NCBI GenBank assembly: GCA_026386955.1
Contig: JAPLMQ010000126.1
Location: 1 to 33,705, forward strand
From: Planctomycetota bacterium
Lineage (GTDB): Bacteria; Planctomycetota; Phycisphaerae; Phycisphaerales; Phycisphaeraceae
Direction of reading: 5' to 3'
Length of the DNA: 33,705 nt
Of the stretch, positions 27,031 through 33,705 are shown piece by piece. Below the pieces are notes generated by a model, which ran no database searches, had not been told where the DNA came from, and was given only the letters and a program-made list of their open reading frames with translations. Position 1 is the stretch's first letter, and each line of letters begins with the position of its first letter. Both the position numbers and the translations under genes were made by a program.

Positions 27031-27882
27031 ATGCTTCTCGATCAGGCGCAATCATTGCGACAACTTGTCATGAACACGGCGACCCGCCGCGCTAGTACTG
27101 TCGCTGTCACCAGCGGTAAGGGTGGTGTGGGGAAGAGCAACGTCGCGGTCAACCTGGCGATCAGGCTGACGCAGTTGGGCCGGCGCGTGGTGCTGCTCGA
27201 CGCCGACCTGGGCACCGCCAACGCCGACGTCCTGTGCGACCTGCAGCCCACGGGCACGGTCGCCCACGTCGTCGCCGGCAGGCGCACGCTCGCCGAGACG
27301 ATGATGGAGGCCCCGGGCGGCTTCCGGCTCATCCCCGGCGCGTCGGGCTTGGCGCAGGTCGCCGCGATGTCCGAGTTCGAGCGGGCCCGGCTCATGCAGA
27401 TGGTGCAGGAGATCGAGGCCGAGACCGACCTGATCCTGATCGACACCGGCGCCGGCGTGGGCCCCAACGTGCTCTCCTTCGCCGCGGGCGCGGACGAGAT
27501 GCTGGTGGTGACGACCCCCGAGCCCACGTCGATCACCGACGCCTACGCGATGATCAAGACCGTCCACCGGCAGCGCGGGGGGGCGAACGTCCGCGTGCTG
27601 GTCAACATGACGCGCGACGCGGCCGAGGGGCGCGGCGTCTTCGAGCGGATCAACGCGGTGTCGCGCAAGTTCCTCGACCTCGAGCTGCGCTACGCGGGCC
27701 ACGTCGTGACCGACGCGAAGGTGGGGCAGGCGGTCCGCCGCCGGCGCCCGTTCGTGCTCGACAGCCCGACGTGCGAGGCGGCTGTCTGCATCGGGCAGTT
27801 GGCGCACCGTCTGGACCGCAACGCGGCCGAGCCGCGCGGCGCGGGGCTGCTTGAACGCATTTCAGGCTGGATCGCCGGCTGA
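27031..27882 (+). CDS. flhG: Flagellar number regulator FlhG (MinD/ParA-like ATPase)
   Basis: FlhG (FleN, YlxH) is a MinD-type ATPase that limits flagellar number and stimulates the FlhF GTPase. The 283-residue product begins with the FlhF-activating DQA-x-x-L-R motif (residues 4-10). It has the deviant Walker A SGKGGVGKS at 28-36 with the signature lysine, LLDADLGTANADVL (switch I region) and LIDTGAGVGPNVLSF (Walker B/switch II). The C-terminal end ISGWIAG could be part of a membrane-targeting helix. Its start is 3 nt from the flhF stop, so the two are co-translated, as is usual for this pair. Confidence 0.94.
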   Translation: MLLDQAQSLRQLVMNTATRRASTVAVTSGKGGVGKSNVAVNLAIRLTQLGRRVVLLDADLGTANADVLCDLQPTGTVAHVVAGRRTLAETMMEAPGGFRLIPGASGLAQVAAMSEFERARLMQMVQEIEAETDLILIDTGAGVGPNVLSFAAGADEMLVVTTPEPTSITDAYAMIKTVHRQRGGANVRVLVNMTRDAAEGRGVFERINAVSRKFLDLELRYAGHVVTDAKVGQAVRRRRPFVLDSPTCEAAVCIGQLAHRLDRNAAEPRGAGLLERISGWIAG

Positions 27883-28065
27883 ATGAACGCAGAATCTTGA
27901 GAATTTGCTGTGGATTGTATGTTAATTTCGGGAGTTTTGACTTCCCAAGATTTGGTTGTTCGTTAGAATAGCCCGCGATGGATCGTCCTAGGGCCCGTAT
28001 CGGGTCGTTGAGCAAAGGAGTGCTCAGGGATTCCCGCACGTGTCATTGCATCCTGTTTCGCACTC

Positions 28066-28344
28066 GTGGCGTTCGCCGCGGCGTTGGTGTTGGGGTGGGC
28101 CGCGGGCAATGAGATGGGTGAGATCCTTCGGAGGGCGATCATCGCGTTGGTGTGTTGTTGGTTGATCGGATTGGGGGTCGGGTCCGTGGCGCAGCGGGCG
28201 GTGCAGGATCGCATCGACGAGTACAAGCGCCAGCATCCGATCGAGATGGAGGAGGACAAGGAGGCTGACCCAGCCGCCTTGCCCGACGCCGAAGTCGAGC
28301 CCGTTGCCGAGGCCTTGAACACATCGCCGAATCGGGGCAACTGA
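28066..28344 (+). CDS. Small two-helix membrane protein of unknown function
   Basis: I do not recognise this protein. From GTG 28066 it is 92 residues: a hydrophobic start, a second hydrophobic stretch (AIIALVCCWLIGLGVGSVA, about 24-42) and an acidic C-terminal tail (EMEEDKEADPAALPDAE). The frame is open back to 28012, and a strong AAAGGAG lies at 28014-28020. From that site the only start-like in-frame codon at normal spacing is ATT 28030. Starting there adds 12 residues (IPARVIASCFAL) that complete the first membrane helix, so an AUU start is possible. The gene sits between flhG and the FliA-type sigma gene, so a link to flagellar regulation is plausible by position only. Confidence 0.6.
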   Translation: MAFAAALVLGWAAGNEMGEILRRAIIALVCCWLIGLGVGSVAQRAVQDRIDEYKRQHPIEMEEDKEADPAALPDAEVEPVAEALNTSPNRGN

Positions 28345-28436
28345 AGTGCATCGCAGACGAATGACGAGTCTGCACGGGGAGTCCATGATGGATTCCCCGG
28401 AATCACGGATGATTCCTGTCGGTCAAGGAGTAGACC

Positions 28437-29249
28437 ATGGCCAAGGCCAGACACGCTGAGCCGTCCGCGCCGCCGGACAGCCGACCGATCCAGGAAATCT
28501 GGCTCGAGTACAAGAAAGAGTCGACCGAGCCGCTCCGCAACCGCTTGCTGGAGCACTATCTCCCTCTCGTCAAGTACAACGCCGAGCGCATCCACACCAA
28601 GCTCCCCGACGAGGTCGACGTGGAGGACCTCATGTCCGCGGGGATCTTCGGGTTGATGGACGCGATCGACGCGTTCGACCTGGGCCGTGGCGTGAAGTTC
28701 GAGACGTACTGCGCCCCCCGCATCCGCGGCGCGATCCTCGACGAGCTCCGCTCGATGGACTGGGTCCCCCGCTTGGTGCGCTCGCGCTCCAGCCAGGTCG
28801 ACCAGGCCCGCAAGAAGCTCGAGATGGAACTGGGCAGGACCCCCACGGACGACGAGCTCTCCAAGAAGCTCAACGTCTCGAAGGAGGAGTTCACCAAGAT
28901 CCGCAAGGACGCCGGCGCCGTCGGCGTCGTCTCGCTCTCGCGCAAGTGGTTCGAGACCGACTCGAACAAGGACGTCCGCGAGATCGACGTCCTGGAGGAC
29001 CCCAAGCAGGTCAACCCCTTCGCCGCCGTGCAGCGCCGCGACCTGAAGGACCTGATCACCAAGGGCCTCTCCCGCGCCGAGCGGCTCATCGTCGTCCTCT
29101 ACTACTACGAGGAGATGACGATGAAGGAGATCGGCGTGACACTCGACCTCTCCGAGTCGCGCGTCAGCCAGATGCACTCCTCGATCCTCGCCCGCCTCAA
29201 GGCCCAGTTGCAGCACCGCAGCAAGGAGCTTGAACAGGCGACGGAGTAG
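28437..29249 (+). CDS. fliA: RNA polymerase sigma factor, FliA/WhiG type (sigma-28)
   Basis: This alternative sigma factor directs late flagellar gene transcription. The 270-residue product has region 2 (LLEHYLPLVKYNAERIHTKLPDEVDVEDLMSAGIFGLMDAIDAFDLGRGVKFETYCAPRIRGAILDELR), region 3 with LGRTPTDDELSKKLNVS, and region 4 with a helix-turn-helix (MTMKEIGVTLDLSESRVSQMHSSILARLK). The GAILDELRSMDWVPR stretch is diagnostic of the FliA/WhiG group. ATG 28437 has AAGGAG at 28425-28430 with a 6-nt spacer. No anti-sigma factor FlgM is encoded in the window. The gene lies at the end of the flagellar block, in the same orientation. Confidence 0.93.
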   Translation: MAKARHAEPSAPPDSRPIQEIWLEYKKESTEPLRNRLLEHYLPLVKYNAERIHTKLPDEVDVEDLMSAGIFGLMDAIDAFDLGRGVKFETYCAPRIRGAILDELRSMDWVPRLVRSRSSQVDQARKKLEMELGRTPTDDELSKKLNVSKEEFTKIRKDAGAVGVVSLSRKWFETDSNKDVREIDVLEDPKQVNPFAAVQRRDLKDLITKGLSRAERLIVVLYYYEEMTMKEIGVTLDLSESRVSQMHSSILARLKAQLQHRSKELEQATE

Positions 29250-29338
29250 GGCGGGGCCGAGCATCGCTTCTCCAGGGGGTTTCCCTGAGTAGTGCCTCGG
29301 AGACATGAAAAGGCAACGGGGCGGAGAAAGCGCCTGCC

Positions 29339-30136
29339 ATGTCCTCGTATCGTTCGTTCGAGCGCGGCCAGTACGTCCTTTTCACCCTTGCGGTCCTCAC
29401 GATCCTGGGCACGCTCGCTGCGTGGGCCTCGCCTGGCGTCGGCGCTCTCCCGCCGGCGCTGACGTGGTCGCTGCGGTTCGGCCTGCTCACCCTGGCCGCG
29501 GGCATCACCCTCGTGGCATGCACCCGCAAGCCCCCGCCCGACGCCGTGCCCGACTTCCTCTTCGAGACGCACCAGCGCCCGCCCTTCGACGCTGGCGGGC
29601 TGGCGCTGATCGTCAACATCGGCGAGTTCCACGGCTGCGCGTTTTTCGAGGTCTGCTTCCAGAACCGCTTCGCCCATCCCTGCCACACCGTCCTCACGCT
29701 CACCCCGCCCAAGCCCCTCTTCCGCAAGCCGCCACTCCCGCCGGTGAGGATCGTCATCGACGCCGAAGGCGGGGAGTACGGAGCGGTCGGCCATCCCTTC
29801 GGCATCCCGATTCCCGCCCAAGGTAAGACCTACTCCTTCACCATCAACGCCCGCACGGGGTACGCCTCGGGCAAGGGCGAGCAACTGCTCCGATACGTGC
29901 ATCGCAAGTCGCTTTCGGCCGGTTCCTCCTCCGGCCTCATGACGCTCTTCGCGATCCTCACCATCACCCACGGCGGAATCGTGCACCTCTTGGCCGGCTC
30001 GGGGGTGAAGCTCAAGATCTCGCTGCCCTCCAACGTGAGCGAGAGCGTGCCCGGCATCCTGTACGCCAAGAAGACGTCGCTCTGGACGCCGGCCGATTCG
30101 GAGGGCCCGCTCGGCTCCGCGTCCTCTCCGCCTTGA
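29339..30136 (+). CDS. Hypothetical two-TM membrane protein
   Basis: I do not recognise this 265-residue protein. It has two N-terminal hydrophobic segments, about 11-31 (YVLFTLAVLTILGTLAAWAS) and 42-61 (LTWSLRFGLLTLAAGITLVA), and a soluble region with IVIDAEGGEYGAVGHPFGIPIPAQGKTYSF. A moderately hydrophobic stretch follows near 200-220. The region after the helices looks like a beta-rich domain. It lies 89 bp after the sigma gene and 34 bp before argS, same strand. A short inverted repeat, CAGGG/CCCTG (29273-29287), in the upstream gap could be a weak terminator for the sigma gene. Confidence 0.6.
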   Translation: MSSYRSFERGQYVLFTLAVLTILGTLAAWASPGVGALPPALTWSLRFGLLTLAAGITLVACTRKPPPDAVPDFLFETHQRPPFDAGGLALIVNIGEFHGCAFFEVCFQNRFAHPCHTVLTLTPPKPLFRKPPLPPVRIVIDAEGGEYGAVGHPFGIPIPAQGKTYSFTINARTGYASGKGEQLLRYVHRKSLSAGSSSGLMTLFAILTITHGGIVHLLAGSGVKLKISLPSNVSESVPGILYAKKTSLWTPADSEGPLGSASSPP

Positions 30137-30170
30137 CGCCGCACGGCAGCGCGACGACGATTCCGCACCT

Positions 30171-31937
30171 ATGCCCGACGTCCAATCGATCCTGAACGAG
30201 CGTTTCCGCGCGGCGATGGCCAAGGCCCTGGGTGATGCCGCCGCCGGGGCCGACCCGGCGATCCGCCCCTCGGCCAACCCGACCTTCGGCGATTTCCAGG
30301 CCAACGCCGCGATGGCGCTGGGCAAGAAGCTCGGGCAGAAGCCGCGCGACGTGGCCCAGAAGATCGTCGCCGCGCTCGATGTCGCGGGCATCTGCGACAA
30401 GGTCGAGATCGCCGGCCCGGGCTTCGTCAACCTGCACCTCAATGCGGGCTTCCTCGCCGGCGCGGTGGCCGCGGTCGCGGCCGACGCCCGGCTGGGCGTG
30501 CCCGTCGCCTCGCCCGCGCTGCGGGTCGCGCTCGACTACTCCGGGCCCAACGTCGCCAAGGAGATGCACGTCGGCCACCTGCGCTCCAGCGTCATCGGCG
30601 ACGCCATCGGGCGCGTGCTGGAGTTCCAGGGCCACACCGTCATCCGCCAGAACCACATGGGCGACTGGGGCACGCAGTTCGGCATGCTCATCCAGAACCT
30701 CATGGAGAGCGCCGGCCAGGCGGGCCAGCCCGAGTCGATGTCGATCGGCGACCTCAACGCCTTCTACCAAGCCTCGAAGAAGCGCTTCGACGAGGATGCC
30801 GAGTTCGCCACGCGGGCCCGGCAGCGCGTCGTCGCGCTGCAGTCGGGCGACGAGCGGACGCTCCGGCTGTGGGGCGTCTTCATCGAGCAGTCGAAGAGGC
30901 ACTTCAACGAGGTCTACAAGCGGCTGCGCGTCCGGCTGACCGACGACGACATCCGGGCCGAGAGCTTCTACAACCCGATGCTGGCCGAGACCGTCGCGGA
31001 GCTGGAAAGCAAGGGCTTGGCCCGCGAGAGCCAGGGCGCGCTCTGCGTCTTCCCCGAGGGGTACAAGAACGCCGACGGTGACCCACTTCCGCTGATCATC
31101 CGCAAGAGCGACGGCGGCTTCCTCTACGCGACGACCGACCTCGCGGCCGTGCGCTACCGCGCCCGCGACCTCAAGGCCGACCGGATGGTCTATGTCACCG
31201 ACGCCCGGCAGCGGCAGCATTTCGCGATGGTCTTCAAGGCCGCGGCGGAGGCGGGCTGGCTCGCCCGGCCGCAAGGCGCGGTTTCGGCCGAGCACGTCCC
31301 TTTCGGCACCGTGCTGGGCGAGGACAACAAGCCCTTCAAGACCCGCAGCGGCGAGGTGGTGAAGCTCACCAACCTGCTCGACGAGGCCGACGAACGGGCG
31401 GCCGCGGTGTTGGCGTCGAAGAACCCCGACCTCCCCGCGGAGCAGCGCAAGCATGTCGCCGAGGTCGTCGCGATCGGCGCGCTGAAGTACGCCGACCTGA
31501 GCAACGACCGGATCAAGGACTATGTCTTCAACTGGGACCGCATGCTCTCGTTCGACGGGAACACCGCGCCGTACCTGCAGTACGCCTTCGTCCGGATCCG
31601 CTCGATCTTCCGCAAGGCGCAGGCCCAGGGATTGATCGACGCCAAGGCGTCGAGTTCCCCCAGCGTCGCCGAGCCGGCGGAGCGGGCCTTGGCCCTGAAG
31701 ATCCTGCAATTCCCGGGAGTGGTCGAGGGTGTCGGGCAGAGCCTCGAGCCGCACCGCATGACGACGTACCTCTACGAAGTCGCCTCGCGGTTCCACGATT
31801 TCTTCGAGCATTGCCCGGTGCTGCAGGCGCCCGACGCGCCGACGCGGGCGGCCCGCCTGGCGCTCTGCGACCTCGTCGCCCGCGTGCTCAAGCAGGGGCT
31901 CGAGCTGCTGGGCATCGAAGTCGTCGAGCAGATGTGA
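30171..31937 (+). CDS. argS: Arginine--tRNA ligase
   Basis: ArgRS charges tRNA-Arg. The 588-residue product shows the N-terminal Add1 domain (about 1-95) and the ArgRS-specific class I signature DYSGPNVAKEMHVGHLRSSVIGD with HVGH at 133-136. The catalytic core includes GDWGTQFGMLI, LYATTDLAAVRYR and VPFGTVLGEDNKPFKTRSGEVVKL. The C-terminal DALR-type anticodon-binding domain carries APYLQYAFVRIRSIFRKA and ends in GLELLGIEVVEQM. As in most ArgRS, no canonical KMSKS is evident; KPFKTRSG occupies that place. The length is normal for bacterial ArgRS. The DUF1802 gene follows after 8 nt. Confidence 0.96.
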   Translation: MPDVQSILNERFRAAMAKALGDAAAGADPAIRPSANPTFGDFQANAAMALGKKLGQKPRDVAQKIVAALDVAGICDKVEIAGPGFVNLHLNAGFLAGAVAAVAADARLGVPVASPALRVALDYSGPNVAKEMHVGHLRSSVIGDAIGRVLEFQGHTVIRQNHMGDWGTQFGMLIQNLMESAGQAGQPESMSIGDLNAFYQASKKRFDEDAEFATRARQRVVALQSGDERTLRLWGVFIEQSKRHFNEVYKRLRVRLTDDDIRAESFYNPMLAETVAELESKGLARESQGALCVFPEGYKNADGDPLPLIIRKSDGGFLYATTDLAAVRYRARDLKADRMVYVTDARQRQHFAMVFKAAAEAGWLARPQGAVSAEHVPFGTVLGEDNKPFKTRSGEVVKLTNLLDEADERAAAVLASKNPDLPAEQRKHVAEVVAIGALKYADLSNDRIKDYVFNWDRMLSFDGNTAPYLQYAFVRIRSIFRKAQAQGLIDAKASSSPSVAEPAERALALKILQFPGVVEGVGQSLEPHRMTTYLYEVASRFHDFFEHCPVLQAPDAPTRAARLALCDLVARVLKQGLELLGIEVVEQM

Positions 31938-31945
31938 GCCACGGG

Positions 31946-32512
31946 ATGATGGGCATCGCACTCAAGGAATGGGCGATCGTCTGCGACCTGCTCCTCGAGG
32001 GGCGGCTGTCGCTGTTGCTGCGCAAGGGCGGGATCCACGAGGCGGGCGGGCCGGGCGAGTTCGAGCTGGAGCACCCGCGGTTTTTGCTTTTTCCGTCGTG
32101 GATGCACCAGAAGCCGGAGATGATCAAGCCCGACGTCAGGCCGCGGGTGCGGGTCCTGACGCAGGAGCCCGCGGAGATCACGTTCGCCGGGGTGGGCGAG
32201 GTGGCGCGGATCTGGCAGGTGCCGGGCCGGGCCGCGGTCGACCGGCTCGACGGCTTGCACTGCTGGACGCCGGCCCAGATCGACATGCGGTTCAACTACC
32301 GCCCGGAGAACCCGCTCTACCTGATGGCGGTCCGCGTGTTCCGCTTGGCCCAGCCGCGGACGGTGAAGAACCTGCCGCAATACGCGGGGTGCAAGAGCTG
32401 GGTGCCGTTGGTCGCGGGGGACGAGGTGGACGACGCGGGGGCGGCGGAGGTGGTGGGGGGCGAGCGGTTCAACGCCGTCATGAAGCAGGTCGAGGAAGCG
32501 TTCGCGGCGTGA
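31946..32512 (+). CDS. DUF1802 family protein
   Basis: This 188-residue cytoplasmic protein is of unknown biochemical function. The N-terminal MMGIALKEWAIVCDLLLEGRLSLLLRKGGIHE and the following FLLFPSWMHQKPEMIKP are the recognisable core of DUF1802. That family is often found in cyanobacteria and planctomycetes and seems to be a small alpha/beta domain. A later W-x-x-P...H-C-W-T stretch is also conserved-looking. GGGATGATGGG offers two adjacent ATGs (31946 and 31949). It starts 8 nt after argS, so co-transcription is likely, though no functional link is known. Confidence 0.75.
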   Translation: MMGIALKEWAIVCDLLLEGRLSLLLRKGGIHEAGGPGEFELEHPRFLLFPSWMHQKPEMIKPDVRPRVRVLTQEPAEITFAGVGEVARIWQVPGRAAVDRLDGLHCWTPAQIDMRFNYRPENPLYLMAVRVFRLAQPRTVKNLPQYAGCKSWVPLVAGDEVDDAGAAEVVGGERFNAVMKQVEEAFAA

Positions 32513-32520
32513 CGGCAATC

Positions 32521-32534
32521 AAGCGAGCTCGCTT
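32521..32534. repeat. Perfect 14-bp palindrome between convergent genes
   Basis: AAGCGAGCTCGCTT is its own reverse complement. It fills the gap between the DUF1802 stop (32510-32512) and the HEAT-repeat gene stop (32534-32536, minus strand). It could act as a bidirectional transcript end, though there is no T-run. Confidence 0.4.
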
Positions 32535-33502
32535 CACCCCGAGCCTTCGCGAAAGGCCTCTTCAACAAATCGCGTGATCGGCGCTTCATCCCGTTCGCGG
32601 GCGGCTTCGTGCACGCGGGCCGCGAGCGCCGTGTCGTGCTTGTAGGTCGCCAGCGCCTCGGCCGCGTCGCGGGCTGACCGGCCGGTGCCCGAGCGGACGA
32701 TCTCGACCAGGAACGCCAGCGCCGGCTCATGACGGAGCAGGGCGATCGCGAGCAGCGCGGTCCGCCGCGGCGTCTCCTCGAGCGTGCCTTCCCACCAAGC
32801 CTGCAGCGGCGCGAGGGTCTCGGGCCGGCGCGAGCCGCCCATCGCCATCGCCGTCGCCTGCGCGGTCTCCTCGTCCTCGTGTTTGAGGAATCCCGCGACG
32901 AAGGCCATCGAGCCCGCGGGGTCGAGCTTGAGCAGGGCGGCGAAGCATTCCGCGAGGACTTCGGCGCGGTCGCCCGCCTTCGCGCGGAGCCGGAGCAGCG
33001 GCACGCCCGCGGGGTTCTCGCTGTAGGCGATCGCGGCGGCGGCTGCGATCCGCGCGGGAGCCTCCTTGTCCGCCAGCAAATCAGCCAACTCGACCATCGC
33101 CCGCGGATGGTTCATCCGCACCAGCCCCAGGGCGCACGAGCCGCGCAACCCGGCGGCGGTGTCCTCGTTCCCGCCCCAGACCGGCTCCATCTGCACGTGG
33201 CGGATCCCCACGAGGAAGACCTCGTCGGCGGGGGCGGCGAGGCGGTAGAGGGCATCGGCGGCGGCGGCCTTGGCGCGGCAGCCTTTGTCGGTCTTGCCGG
33301 GGTTGGCCATGAACCGTGCGAAGGTCGAGGCCAAGTCTGGCGCGAGCTCGGCTAATTCCCATCGTCCCGCGAGCTCGGCCGCCTTGCCGGCGACGAGATT
33401 GCTCTTGTCGCGCAGGGCGGCGCGGAGCGGTTCAAGGGCGGCGGTGCAATCGAGGGAATTCAGCGCCGCCAGTTTCTCTTCGAGGGAGAGGGATTTGGCC
33501 AT
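32534..33502 (-). CDS. HEAT-repeat protein
   Basis: The 322-residue protein is made of Ala/Leu-rich paired helices: LEPLRAALRDKSNLVAGKAAELAGRWE, CALGLVRMNHPRAMVELADLLADKEAPARIAAAAAIAYSEN, GVPLLRLRAKAGDRAEVLAECFAALLKLD and RTALLAIALLRHEPALAFLVEIVRSG. This is a HEAT or HEAT-like alpha-solenoid covering nearly the whole chain. No enzyme motif, signal peptide or membrane segment is visible. I chose the ATG at 33500-33502; an in-frame TTG four codons upstream (33514) is less likely. It is convergent with the DUF1802 gene. The function is unknown; such solenoids usually mediate protein contacts. Confidence 0.8.
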   Translation of the reverse strand: MAKSLSLEEKLAALNSLDCTAALEPLRAALRDKSNLVAGKAAELAGRWELAELAPDLASTFARFMANPGKTDKGCRAKAAAADALYRLAAPADEVFLVGIRHVQMEPVWGGNEDTAAGLRGSCALGLVRMNHPRAMVELADLLADKEAPARIAAAAAIAYSENPAGVPLLRLRAKAGDRAEVLAECFAALLKLDPAGSMAFVAGFLKHEDEETAQATAMAMGGSRRPETLAPLQAWWEGTLEETPRRTALLAIALLRHEPALAFLVEIVRSGTGRSARDAAEALATYKHDTALAARVHEAARERDEAPITRFVEEAFREGSG

Positions 33503-33705
33503 GGCTTGTTGCAAACGCCTGCGGAATCCGCTTCACGCTCCGTCAAGCACTGCGGGATTTTCTGGGTGCCACATGACCCCTCTGAACAACCCGGCCTCGC
33601 CGCCGCGCCGGGCGGCGAACGCTCTTGGGCGGGGTTTCCCGCGGCTCCAAAGCCCGGTCCGGTCCCGCGGGGCGTCGCTCCGGGCCCCGCTGCGGCCCTC
33701 TCGCG

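Noticed and set aside
33566-33574. GTGCCACAT, the family B terminal core, near the window end
   Set aside because: Only nine bases match and no hairpin partner follows within the window.
33573-33705. Open frame from ATG 33573 running off the end of the window
   Set aside because: It is Arg/Pro-rich low complexity with no ribosome binding site or recognisable homology. The 33515-33705 end shows no supportable gene, only a GC-rich hairpin near 33597-33618.

Overview
This is a 33.7 kb, very GC-rich chromosomal segment with tightly packed genes. The flagellar gene set, the gltX/glnS pairing, the GluRS insertion and the many small dispersed palindromes suggest a planctomycete, perhaps of the Phycisphaerae. 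That placement is an inference from gene content; no rRNA or tRNA gene is present to anchor it.

Layout: (1) 77-4163 (+): an arginine succinyltransferase catabolic operon, astA-astD-astB. astC and astE are not in the window. (2) 4388-7947: divergent glutamyl-tRNA synthetase (-) and glutaminyl-tRNA synthetase (+). (3) 7955-17049 (+): accessory and metabolic genes. These are a YjhG/YagF-type sugar-acid dehydratase, a small CopZ-N/Bfd-like zinc/Fe-S protein, an Asp-box beta-propeller protein, a protein fusing a glycosidase-like barrel to a SUMF1 (FGE-like) domain, a PfkB sugar kinase and an ankyrin-repeat protein. (4) 17517-29249 (+): a flagellar export and regulation cluster, fliL-fliN-fliO-fliP-fliQ-fliR-flhB-flhA-flhF-flhG, then a small membrane protein and a FliA/WhiG-type sigma factor. 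fliM is missing between fliL and fliN, and flhA is split by a frame change near 24523. (5) 29339-33502: a two-TM membrane protein, argS, a DUF1802 protein and, convergently, a HEAT-repeat protein.

Two families of REPIN-like inverted doublets occupy the intergenic gaps. Family A, with 35-37 bp arms and a total length of 207-209 bp, is found at 4178-4386 and 17082-17288. Family B, with a GTGCCACAT core and a hairpin at each end, is complete at 9990-10131; a single arm lies at 1-31.

Functionally, the ast genes would convert arginine towards glutamate. The flagellar block encodes the fT3SS membrane core (FliPQR, FlhB, FlhA), its helper FliO, the stator-associated FliL, the C-ring FliN, the placement pair FlhF/FlhG and the late-gene sigma factor. 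The accessory block looks like carbohydrate or sugar-acid metabolism. The strongest points for follow-up are the flhA lesion, the SUMF1-barrel fusion that lacks the FGE cysteines, the two repeat families, and a possible AUU start for the small gene ahead of the sigma factor.
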